Below are positions 9,177 through 16,963 of a DNA stretch of 64,000 bases, in pieces. The translations under genes were made by a program, and so were the position numbers. The notes beneath the pieces were generated by a model. The model was not told the origin of the DNA, made no database searches, and saw only the letters and a program-made list of their open reading frames with translations. How positions within the stretch are numbered: the first letter of the stretch is position 1; every line of letters starts with the position of its first letter. Source of the DNA: Bacillota bacterium (GTDB lineage: Bacteria > Bacillota > Clostridia > Acetivibrionales > DSM-1351); NCBI GenBank assembly GCA_023409265.1, contig JAEYHZ010000024.1, forward strand, positions 110,617 to 174,616. Direction: 5' to 3'.

Positions 9177-10697
9177 ATGAAAAATATAAAAAAAATTGTT
9201 TCCTTAATTTTAGTACTGGCATTTGTATTATCCTTCATGGTTGGCTGTGCTTTTGATGAGCTGGCCCTTTTAAATGCCCTTTCCAGGCAGCCCGAAATCA
9301 ACTCGAGTGAAAGCAGGACAGAATTGACTATAAACCTTAGTGCAGATGGATTATCGGACTCAGACAAAGAGAGCTTTAAGCAAATGGCGGCAGTATTAAA
9401 CGGTATGAAATTTGTAATAAATCAGAAGAACAAAAGTAATCCCGATAAAACAATTTTAAAAACCCAGGCTGACTTTACTATGGATATGAGCGGGATAGCT
9501 GTTTCATCATCTGTATGGGCTGATGTTGATCTCTCGGGTACTACACCAAAAATAAAAGAAATCATAAAAGTTCCGACTCTCCTTACATTTGGCATGCCGG
9601 CAGAATTCCAAGGAAAACCGTATATGGTGGTGGACGCTGCTGATATGCTTAAAGCCGATTCTCTTACCGGATTGGACAGTTTTAATAATACGGAGATATT
9701 AGAATACAGCAAAAATCTTACACCAAAGTTTTTGGCATTTTTAAAGGATTACGCTACCGAATTTAATCCCGGATTCTCCATTGTTTCACGCAAGGGGTAT
9801 AAAACAATTGATAATCAGGCCGTAACAGTATACAATTTAAAGCTGGATGACGCCACCTTCAAGAAGTTGTTATATTATGCAGCTAAAAACTTTTCACAAA
9901 GTGACAAGGCTTTAAACTTTGTAAAAGAGCTTGCCTTAGCCTACACTGATGTAGCCGGGCTGAGATATAAAGAGAGGCTTAGAGCTAAGGGCAGTATAAA
10001 CAAAGCCTTCGACGACTTTAAGGCTGATCTGCCTGAATTCCTTGAGACCTGCGACAATATGATGACCATTCTAAAAGACGTCAAAATACTTGGTGATAAA
10101 GGTATAGATATTGATTTTGGAGTTAACAGGGAAGGCTTTATAGTAAGTGAAAGCGGCACATGTGATTTTGTTATCGATCTAAAGGCATACCAAGATGCCT
10201 ATGAGAGTTACAATGCACTAACCGAGCCTGATTACATAAAGGAAGTAAATGAAGACCAAGGGGTTTACAAATTTGGGTTAAGCTTCAATACTGTTTATTC
10301 TAAAATAAACAAGGATGTAGTTTTTGAAGCTCCAAAGCTAACTGAAGAAAATTCCTTTAATCTTCAAGACTATTTAAATTATGATTATGGTTATGATGAT
10401 TTTAATTTATACGATTCAGATAATAATGATACCGGTTATGAGGAAGATGTGACACCACCGGCGGCTCCAACCGTAAACAAGGTGTTGAAAACCTCTGAAG
10501 CAGTGACCGGAAAAGCTGAGCCACTTTCCATTATAACTGTGAAAAAAGGCAGCACTGTTATTGGTACAGATGTAGCTGACGAAAAAGGAGTATTCAGCGT
10601 TACCATAGCTCCCGTAAAAACAAAATGTACTTTGACTGTAACAGCTTCAGATTTTTATGGAAATGAAAGTAAGGCTACAACAGTAAATATCAAGTAG
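9177..10697 (+). CDS. Secreted lipoprotein with C-terminal bacterial Ig-like domain
   Basis: This 506-residue protein has a lipoprotein signal peptide: a Lys-rich start, a hydrophobic core and a lipobox FMVGC with Cys25. It should be anchored to the outer face of the membrane. The body (about 30-390) is not recognised. A Tyr/Asp/Asn-rich linker (about 400-425) leads to a C-terminal Ig-like module (about 428-506) of the Big_6 type, beginning PPAAPTV. These modules usually act as spacers or bind the cell wall. GGGGGT lies upstream of the ATG. The gene stands alone, with a terminator 50 bp downstream. Confidence 0.8.
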   Translation: MKNIKKIVSLILVLAFVLSFMVGCAFDELALLNALSRQPEINSSESRTELTINLSADGLSDSDKESFKQMAAVLNGMKFVINQKNKSNPDKTILKTQADFTMDMSGIAVSSSVWADVDLSGTTPKIKEIIKVPTLLTFGMPAEFQGKPYMVVDAADMLKADSLTGLDSFNNTEILEYSKNLTPKFLAFLKDYATEFNPGFSIVSRKGYKTIDNQAVTVYNLKLDDATFKKLLYYAAKNFSQSDKALNFVKELALAYTDVAGLRYKERLRAKGSINKAFDDFKADLPEFLETCDNMMTILKDVKILGDKGIDIDFGVNREGFIVSESGTCDFVIDLKAYQDAYESYNALTEPDYIKEVNEDQGVYKFGLSFNTVYSKINKDVVFEAPKLTEENSFNLQDYLNYDYGYDDFNLYDSDNNDTGYEEDVTPPAAPTVNKVLKTSEAVTGKAEPLSIITVKKGSTVIGTDVADEKGVFSVTIAPVKTKCTLTVTASDFYGNESKATTVNIK

Positions 10698-10746
10698 AAA
10701 GTAAAATTTAAACAGTTGCCAAAACACAATAATTTAGAAGAACAAT

Positions 10747-10773
10747 AAAGGGATCCTTTGAGATCCCTTTTTC
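10747..10773 (+). terminator. Intrinsic terminator after the lipoprotein gene
   Basis: A 9-bp perfect stem (AAAGGGATC with GATCCCTTT), a 6-base loop and a T-rich tail lie 50 bp after the lipoprotein stop codon. Confidence 0.88.
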
Positions 10774-10818
10774 TTTAATACTTTTATCAAATACTCCTAT
10801 CCAATTACTTCCATAATG

Positions 10819-10903
10819 GATACTTTTATCAAATTACCTCTATCATAAATACTTTTATCTTATTACCTCTATCATAAATACTTTTCAAATTACTTTTATC
10901 ATA
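10819..10903. repeat. Three tandem 27-29-bp AT-rich units
   Basis: Three head-to-tail units at 10819-10847, 10848-10876 and 10877-10903 share the core ATACTTTTATC...TTACCTCTATCATA. A more degenerate piece precedes them from about 10777. The last unit runs into the stop codon of the HD-GYP gene. The array lies between two convergent genes and may be slippage-derived. Confidence 0.8.
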
Positions 10904-11945
10904 AAAAACTGACTATCTGTGGGCTTGCAGTTCTTTTAATCTTTATGAATGAGGAGCCTACCCGGACAATAGGATTTATAACTTCGTGGGGAGGTATATA
11001 TACCACTTCACCAATATCGCCATTATCAAGCTTCACTTTGGCCCCCACAAGGTGCGTTGAGAAGTTTAGCAAAAAAGTGTTTAATGCAGATGTGTCAAAT
11101 TCACAAAGACCGCTGGTAAGAAACATATGGAACGCGTCAAAAGGCGTAACTTTCCTCTTATAGGGGCGGTCGGAAGTCATTGCGTCATAGACATCGGCCA
11201 CAGCTATAATCCTTGCAAACTCCCCTACGCAATCACCTTTTATTCCAAATGGATACCCGGATCCGTCAAGTCTTTCATGGTGCGTGAGGACTGCCTCCTT
11301 GACTTCAGTATCTATAACTGTTGAAGAATTCAGAATTTCATAACCCAATAAGCTGTGTTTTTTAATCAGTTGGAATTCCTCATCGGTTAATTTTCCTTTT
11401 TTATTAAGCAATTCATTGCTGATCTTAATTTTTCCAATATCATGCAGCAGCCCGGCCTGAATCAAATCAACCAGCCTTGATTCCTGCATATGAAGTCTTT
11501 TCCCGATCAGCATTGAATAGAAGCCAACATTGACACAATGTGAATAGGTATAATCATCATAATATTTAATTTCATTAAGGTATTGTATGATGACATCAAT
11601 ACTGTCCATTCTCTGATAAATTGATTCTGCAATATTTTTTATAGAACTGAACTCAAATCTTTTACCTGCTGCAATATTACTCAACGCTGTCTTAACGGCA
11701 AGAACTGTTTCTTTATAACCTGCTATTATCTTTTCTTTGCGAGATTTTTCATAGTAACTATACGAGCTGCCAACTTCTTTATAAATCCATACTGATTTTA
11801 TTCCGATGGTTTTCAATTTGGAAATGATAAAATCATTAAGCACCAAATTTTCGGCAGCCAAAATCAAGCCTTTGTCGCTGATAACATCTTTTGCAATAAC
11901 ATCACCACATCTGCAATCAAATATATTCACCCTTAATTTAGTCAT
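10899..11945 (-). CDS. HD-GYP domain protein, probable c-di-GMP phosphodiesterase
   Basis: A 348-residue soluble protein. The N-terminal part (about 1-110) matches the DUF3391-like region often found before HD-GYP domains. The HD-GYP domain (about 125-300) shows LLHDIGKIKI, then HHERLDGSGYPFG, so the metal ligands and GYP signature are intact. It is predicted to hydrolyse cyclic di-GMP to pGpG or GMP. The ATG at 11945 is chosen because GGGGAG lies seven bases upstream; the open frame extends further to 11996 but has no ribosome site there. It is divergent from an AraC regulator at 12117. Confidence 0.88.
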   Translation of the reverse strand: MTKLRVNIFDCRCGDVIAKDVISDKGLILAAENLVLNDFIISKLKTIGIKSVWIYKEVGSSYSYYEKSRKEKIIAGYKETVLAVKTALSNIAAGKRFEFSSIKNIAESIYQRMDSIDVIIQYLNEIKYYDDYTYSHCVNVGFYSMLIGKRLHMQESRLVDLIQAGLLHDIGKIKISNELLNKKGKLTDEEFQLIKKHSLLGYEILNSSTVIDTEVKEAVLTHHERLDGSGYPFGIKGDCVGEFARIIAVADVYDAMTSDRPYKRKVTPFDAFHMFLTSGLCEFDTSALNTFLLNFSTHLVGAKVKLDNGDIGEVVYIPPHEVINPIVRVGSSFIKIKRTASPQIVSFL

Positions 11946-12116
11946 ACTTAACTCCCCAGGTAAATCTGTCCTAAATGCTTTGACAAAAAGTGTCACATAT
12001 AGTTAAAATATAGTAACTATTGTAGCATTTTGTATATTGGGATACTTAATTAAAATTAAGATTTTTTATGCAAAATTAATGTACTTTTATACATTGCCAA
12101 TAAGAAAGGAATATTT

Positions 12117-13388
12117 ATGCACGAAAGAAGTACTATAATAAAGATTATTGAGACATTTACCGAAACAACGCAAATACCTGTAATGTACATTGATAATTTA
12201 GCTTCCGTTCCAACACTGCAATCAAATAATTATGACTTTACATCTGTATTGGAATATGCTGATTTTGAGGAGATTATCAATTTTCTTCACACGTTTTTTT
12301 CGCAAACCGCTGAACCTCATAAAAGCTTTGCAACCTTCCATACTAAAAGCTGCTTCATATACAACATAGTTCTGACAAGCCAGGGTAAAAGGTACAAGGG
12401 AGCTTTTGTTTCAGGACCCATTCTACCCTATTTTTCTGACGAGAGATTCATAGATGAGATTATAATGAATAAGCCGCTACCTTTATATAAAAAAGGTAAA
12501 TTTGAGAATATGATAAGGACAATACCTTTCATTTCAGAGGAGAGGATCAAGCATTTAGGTCAGCTCCTGTATGTTTTAAGCGATTCCAGAGAAGCATGCT
12601 GGTACTCCCCGGGTCACGGAGAATATGGCAGTGATAAGTCCAACCTGACCAACCTTTCATTTGAACCGGAAAATTACTCCCTTAGTGTCAAAGAGAAGGA
12701 GGAGTACAATTCTATCTACAGTTTTAGTCTTAAGCTGAAGGATCAAATAATTCAGGGAAACACAGATGGAATTATAGCACTTATGAATAATAATGCAAAT
12801 TTATTTTGGAACATAAAAGCCTTTGACGATAACTTCCGTTCGCTAAAAAATAAATGCCTGATAATATGTGCCGTAGCAGGAGTATTTGCTGTTAAGGGTA
12901 ACGCCTCTTACAAAAGAGTTTTCGGATTGATAGAAGACTTTTCATCAAGCTTAAATAATATGAAATCTGCGCAGGAAATCGTTTTAAAAATGGCTCATAC
13001 AATTGAAACCTTAGCTTATCTGGTTTCAATATCCTCAAGCAATAATTTTTCACTGCACATTAAACGGGTGATGCAATACCTGAAAAATCACTATAAGGAA
13101 AAGATAACCCTGAATAAGCTGGCAGAATATGTTGGGCTAAATTCAGTTTACTTATCAAGTCTTATAAAGAAAGAAACAAATCTGTCTCTGTTGGATAATA
13201 TTAATTTGATACGTGTGGAGGAATCAAAAAACCTGCTTATCTTCACAAACAAGTCAATACAGGAGATTTCCTACAACCTTGGGTATAGTTATCAGAATCA
13301 CTTCAACAATGTTTTTAAAAAGTTCACAGGAATGACACCTCTGGAGTTCCGCCAAAATTACGGACGGGATTCTTTTGGAGATGACTGA
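12117..13388 (+). CDS. AraC-family transcriptional regulator
   Basis: This 423-residue protein ends in an AraC DNA-binding domain (about 315-415): the first HTH has KITLNKLAEYVGLNSVYLSSLIKKET, and the signature part includes IQEISYNLGYSYQNHFNNVFKKFTGMTPLEFR. The N-terminal 180 residues resemble the sensor part of AraC regulators that sit next to clostridial signalling or surface genes. No membrane segment is seen, so it should be a cytoplasmic ligand-responsive regulator. GAAAGGA precedes the ATG. The gene is divergent from the HD-GYP gene; regulation of that gene is possible but unproven. Confidence 0.85.
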   Translation: MHERSTIIKIIETFTETTQIPVMYIDNLASVPTLQSNNYDFTSVLEYADFEEIINFLHTFFSQTAEPHKSFATFHTKSCFIYNIVLTSQGKRYKGAFVSGPILPYFSDERFIDEIIMNKPLPLYKKGKFENMIRTIPFISEERIKHLGQLLYVLSDSREACWYSPGHGEYGSDKSNLTNLSFEPENYSLSVKEKEEYNSIYSFSLKLKDQIIQGNTDGIIALMNNNANLFWNIKAFDDNFRSLKNKCLIICAVAGVFAVKGNASYKRVFGLIEDFSSSLNNMKSAQEIVLKMAHTIETLAYLVSISSSNNFSLHIKRVMQYLKNHYKEKITLNKLAEYVGLNSVYLSSLIKKETNLSLLDNINLIRVEESKNLLIFTNKSIQEISYNLGYSYQNHFNNVFKKFTGMTPLEFRQNYGRDSFGDD

Positions 13389-13436
13389 AGGTGAATATTT
13401 AAAACTTTTATGAGCAGCATACCAAAAGACTTCAAT

Positions 13437-13483
13437 CATTAAACTTATTAGCTACTAAAATCATTAAACTTATTAGCTACTAA
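13437..13483. repeat. Perfect 23-bp direct repeat
   Basis: The 23-bp unit at 13437-13459 (beginning TCATTAAACTTATTAG) is repeated exactly at 13461-13483 with one base between. It lies between the convergent AraC and ATPase genes, abutting the ATPase stop codon. Confidence 0.9.
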
Positions 13484-14776
13484 TTATATACAAAAAACTG
13501 CATAAAGAGGAACTGATTTGATATTATTTTCAAACCCAAAATTTTTTGAAGATATTCTTATGGAGTAAATAGGTTTGTATTTTGCTATATACTGGTTCAA
13601 ACTTTTCGACCTTACATTATCTGAAGCTTTTACTTCAATTGGAATAATATTTCCTTCGCTGTCCTGAATAACAAAGTCAACCTCCGCTGTCCCCTGCGAT
13701 TCCCAATAGTATGGGGTATAGCCGTTAGCTGTTAAAGCAGTTGCAACATAATTTTCTGCCAAAGCCCCTTTAAACCCGTCAAAGCTTTTTGTATCAACCA
13801 GAACCACATTGGGAGGGATTCCAAATTTAGAACAAAGCAAACCTATGTCTGCCATATAGACCTTAAAGGAGGCATTGTCAACATACGCTGGAAGAGGTAA
13901 TTTCCCTTCGGATATTTTATTGCACTTAATAATTACACCTGAAGCTTTAAGCCACTCAAGTGGAGTTTCATATTCATAAGCCCTGGCACCCGATTTAATT
14001 ACCTTATATTGAAACTTTCTATTATCCTTCGCAAGCTGAGCAGGTATACTGCTGAATGCCGCCATGATTTTGGTTGTCTCATTGGGTGTTGCATACTTGG
14101 CCATATCGGCTATATATGCATCGTTTAGGTTCTTCTGAGCAGCAAGCACAAAATTAAAATCCTGTTGTCTCAAATATTCCATAACAGCCTGTGGCATCCC
14201 CCCGGTTAAGACATATATTCTGTATAACTCCATCAATGTGTCGTGTATTGATAATGTTTCATTGGATTCATATGAACTTCGAACCATTTCAGCCATTTTA
14301 ATTTTATCAAGCGCCCATAAAAATTCCTCAAAATCCAATGGATATAAACTAACCATATTTACTTTACCCACCGGAAAGGAATACTTTTCCCTGTTTATTG
14401 CAACTCCTAACAAACTACCCGCAGCAATGATATGATATTCCGGAGAATTTTCACAGAAGTATTTAAGAGATGTTAAAGCCCTCTCACACGACTGTATTTC
14501 ATCAAATACTATCAGTGTATCTCCCTTAAAAATGGTCTGACCAGATTTTGCAGACAGTTCTTTTATAATTCTCTCAGGATTGAGATCTCTATCAAAAATA
14601 TTAACTAATTCAATGCTATCCTCCATATTGAAATATACCGTATTTTTGTAATACTCTTTGCCAAAGGTAAGTGCTGTATATGTCTTTCCAACTTGCCTCG
14701 CGCCGTGAATTATTAGTGGCATTCTGTTTGAGGAAGCTTTCCATTTAATTAGTTGATCAACAATTTTTCGTTTCAT
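13484..14776 (-). CDS. AAA_14/DUF4143 family P-loop ATPase
   Basis: A 430-residue protein with an N-terminal AAA_14 domain: Walker A in HGARQVGKT (about 25-33) and Walker B in LIVFDEIQSC (about 88-97). The C-terminal DUF4143 region (about 205-370) and the following PIEVKASDN segment have the look of a nuclease-like fold. Such proteins are common in bacteria and archaea in many copies and are often called ATPases of unknown function; mobile-element or toxin-antitoxin roles have been suggested. Here it is a single gene with no partner next to it. The start is ATG with no strong ribosome site. Confidence 0.85.
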   Translation of the reverse strand: MKRKIVDQLIKWKASSNRMPLIIHGARQVGKTYTALTFGKEYYKNTVYFNMEDSIELVNIFDRDLNPERIIKELSAKSGQTIFKGDTLIVFDEIQSCERALTSLKYFCENSPEYHIIAAGSLLGVAINREKYSFPVGKVNMVSLYPLDFEEFLWALDKIKMAEMVRSSYESNETLSIHDTLMELYRIYVLTGGMPQAVMEYLRQQDFNFVLAAQKNLNDAYIADMAKYATPNETTKIMAAFSSIPAQLAKDNRKFQYKVIKSGARAYEYETPLEWLKASGVIIKCNKISEGKLPLPAYVDNASFKVYMADIGLLCSKFGIPPNVVLVDTKSFDGFKGALAENYVATALTANGYTPYYWESQGTAEVDFVIQDSEGNIIPIEVKASDNVRSKSLNQYIAKYKPIYSIRISSKNFGFENNIKSVPLYAVFCI

Positions 14777-15049
14777 TTTATGTTACTCCATTACACTTTT
14801 TTTACGTTAATAGTGTCATACATTAAGAGACCTGTCAAGGGTAAGATTAAAACCCCCAAAATTCTTGCTTATCTGCATAGGTATTATATTAATAACCTAA
14901 AAAATCAATGAACTTATCAATATATGTATATATTACTTCACTAGAGAATTGCTACATATAATGCGCTTGAATAAAAAAAATAAACCCCGGTTGTAACCGA
15001 AGCTTATTTCCCCTGCTCCTTACGGAGCTGTATGTTCATCCCTGTAGTA

Positions 15050-15343
15050 TTACCCATTTAAACACAATTCCTTGTTTCTGCTGTCATGGATTATCTTTTT
15101 AATACTGTATTCAGAAAGATGATATCTGTTTGCAATTGCTTCCTTGCTGACACCATTTCTATACAACATTATAATCTCAGTATTCCTTATGGTATACTTT
15201 TCCTTTGTACCGTTGGCTTCTCCCCAACCTGCCCTTGGCACGTCGTCACCGGGCACGTAGATCATTTCACCTCTCACATATTTCTGAAGCTCTCTTACTA
15301 ATCCTTCCGGGAGAACTGTTTTGGCATTTTTATATTTCAACAA
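15050..15343 (-). CDS. CD3324-type small DNA-binding protein
   Basis: The product (about 97 residues) begins near LKYKNAKTVLPEGLVRELQKYV and carries a C-terminal helix-turn-helix with MLYRNGVSKEAIANRYHLSEYSIKKII. This matches the clostridial CD3324 family of small putative regulators, whose members usually begin MKYKNA. The frame also opens at a GTG at 15352, but that overlaps the AAGGAG ribosome site. I therefore place the start at the TTG at 15343 (or the next TTG, 15340). Function is unknown; the HTH suggests DNA binding. Confidence 0.78.
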   Translation of the reverse strand: MLKYKNAKTVLPEGLVRELQKYVRGEMIYVPGDDVPRAGWGEANGTKEKYTIRNTEIIMLYRNGVSKEAIANRYHLSEYSIKKIIHDSRNKELCLNG

Positions 15344-15367
15344 GAACCACACTCCTTAAAAAATCAC

Positions 15368-15404
15368 ATAAAAAGTCCACAGAGAACAACCCCCTGTGGA
15401 CTCA
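15368..15404 (-). terminator. Minus-strand intrinsic terminator
   Basis: The arms AGTCCACAG (15374-15382) and CTGTGGACT (15394-15402) form a 9-bp stem followed, on the minus strand, by a run of T. It would end the transcript of the YdcF-type gene about 360 bp upstream and insulate the CD3324-type gene. Confidence 0.8.
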
Positions 15405-15759
15405 AGAACATTTGATATAAGGAAATATATCTATCATAACCTACTTCCTTAAAAATGCATAAAAAAAGCACGATAACCTTTACCGTACTGTTCGCTTAAT
15501 ATTATTATTGCTGGTTTAGGGTTATTACAGGTTGTTTTGTAAAAGATACACCAAATAAACCAACGACAGATTGGTTTGGTCTAACAGATATACCCTTTAC
15601 CAATATTCAGTTATAGGAAAGCCACCTCAAACTTAGTAATGATCATCTTTATTAAACACTCCTTTCAACTGAAATTTTAGGATAAAGAAATTAATCCTAC
15701 ACTAATTGTATTATGTTTTTTCACTTACAGTCAAGATAAAGAATGAATATAGTTATTTA
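15405..15759. other. 355-bp stretch without a recognised gene
   Basis: I see no gene with a convincing start. On the minus strand a frame around 15500-15590 reads like protein (for example NQSVVGLFGVSFTKQPV) but is closed by stops on both sides and has no start. It may be a decayed gene piece or chance. Confidence 0.4.
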
Positions 15760-16398
15760 CTACTTAATTAATCGACTTGTATACCCGGCATTAACGAGAA
15801 ATTTATATGCCTCCAATACCTCCTCGGGAACCGTTTGAGGTATCTGAAAGCCCATTTTTGGATATACCAGTATCCGCTGAAGATCACCTACCATTATGTT
15901 AATCACTTTATCCAATGTAATCTCATGGTTGGGGTAAGTTTCAAAGGTATATTCAGGTGAAGTGACCAGGACTTCAACCTCCGGCCATACCTTTTTACAG
16001 GTGGCATAGGTTCTTCTTTCCATATAGGGCTTTTGAACTGCAATTATTTTTTCAGGAAGGATTCCGTCTTTAAAGAGCAGTTCCTTTGTAAATAAAAAGT
16101 TTTCCCCTGTGTTTGTGGATTTATTTTCAATAAGGATATTGTCCTGAGGTACACCCCTTTTCATTGCAATCTCAGCAAACACTTCCGCCTCAGGACGTTC
16201 CCAGCTGCCAAGAGTCAAGGCTCCCAGATAACCCGAGAACACAATAATGGGAGCAAGACCCTGAAGAAACACCTCGGCTCCTCTTTCTGCAACCCTTGTG
16301 TCGTGGCTTCCGAGTACTACTATACAATCAGCCTTTTCAAGCTTATGATTCATATGATGGTAATCCCATATCAGCTTTGCTGCACTTATAATATCCAT
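15760..16398 (-). CDS. YdcF/SanA/ElyC family (DUF218) protein
   Basis: A 212-residue single-domain protein. The family signature is clear: ADCIVVLGSHD near the start, a variable loop, then ENKSTNTGENFLFTKELL and IIAVQKPYMERRTYATCKKVWP. E. coli YdcF binds S-adenosylmethionine, while SanA and ElyC affect envelope integrity; the chemical role of this soluble form is unknown. The ATG at 16398 is preferred because AGAGAGGT precedes it; the upstream extension to 16446 has no ribosome site. It lies downstream of the GH3 gene on the same strand but is separated by a terminator and 565 bp. Confidence 0.85.
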   Translation of the reverse strand: MDIISAAKLIWDYHHMNHKLEKADCIVVLGSHDTRVAERGAEVFLQGLAPIIVFSGYLGALTLGSWERPEAEVFAEIAMKRGVPQDNILIENKSTNTGENFLFTKELLFKDGILPEKIIAVQKPYMERRTYATCKKVWPEVEVLVTSPEYTFETYPNHEITLDKVINIMVGDLQRILVYPKMGFQIPQTVPEEVLEAYKFLVNAGYTSRLIK

Positions 16399-16552
16399 AG
16401 ATACCTCTCTACAATCAGGTCTTGTTCTACAAAAAACAAATACCATTTAAGAATACGGCCAGCCATTGTCTGGTATACATTTTAGCAAGCCGGCCTCTGA
16501 ATCTCTTTTAGGTTCAATTGTATTACTTTCCTTCAATCTCATCTTATTCTCA

Positions 16553-16614
16553 CTAACACTAATCTATAACTAATCTAAAACTAATCTAACACTAATCTAT
16601 AACTAATCTAACAC
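16553..16614. repeat. Short tandem ACTAATCTA repeats
   Basis: Six head-to-tail copies of the core CTAATCTA with a period of 10-11 bp make a simple-sequence tract. It lies upstream of the YdcF gene, and one possible role is spacing in its promoter region. Confidence 0.85.
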
Positions 16615-16703
16615 ACTCTATCACTCTCCAGGACCCTCGTCAAGCTATAGGAGATACTGTGTCAGATAGAATTAAACAAATATCAAAGCTGCCAGCACTG
16701 CAC

Positions 16704-16724
16704 AAAAAAAGGGCGCCAGCCCTT
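16704..16724 (-). terminator. Minus-strand intrinsic terminator downstream of the GH3 gene
   Basis: AAGGGC (16709-16714) pairs with GCCCTT (16719-16724) around a 4-base loop, followed on the minus strand by seven T. It sits about 240 bp after the GH3 stop codon. Two tiny frames on the minus strand upstream of it overlap as TAATG (10 and 25 codons) and have a GGAGGT-like site; they may be chance. Confidence 0.75.
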
Positions 16725-16826
16725 TCAGACTGAACACCCCTTTGGCCATTAGAGTATGGCCACCTCCATTAAGTTCTTCAACGCAAAAACCACTCCTTTC
16801 GTATAGGATTCGGTTCCGGAAACCGT

Positions 16827-16846
16827 TGCACACAATATTGTGTACA
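16827..16846. promoter_or_regulatory. 20-bp near-perfect palindrome, possible operator
   Basis: TGCACACAATATTGTGTACA is self-complementary apart from one base pair. Two fully matched 7-bp outer arms around AATATT suggest a dimeric repressor site. It lies between the GH3 and YdcF genes, next to a second small hairpin (GGTTCCGGAAACC). Which gene it serves is not clear. Confidence 0.5.
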
Positions 16847-16963
16847 GTCTTATTATATGTCTCACAACAAGCGGCCTCAAGTCAGAAAACAGCTATAAAC
16901 AAATTGTGTTTACCTTTTGTGCTTATGAAATCCAAGGAAAAGTCAAACCAATAACTTCCGATC

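Noticed and set aside
16553..16614. Possible CRISPR-like array
   Set aside because: The repeats are only 10-11 bp apart with no spacers and no cas genes; it is a simple tandem tract.
16740..16850. c-di-GMP (GEMM) riboswitch upstream of YdcF, suggested by ACGCAAA
   Set aside because: The paired helices and tetraloop receptor of the class do not form in the sequence.
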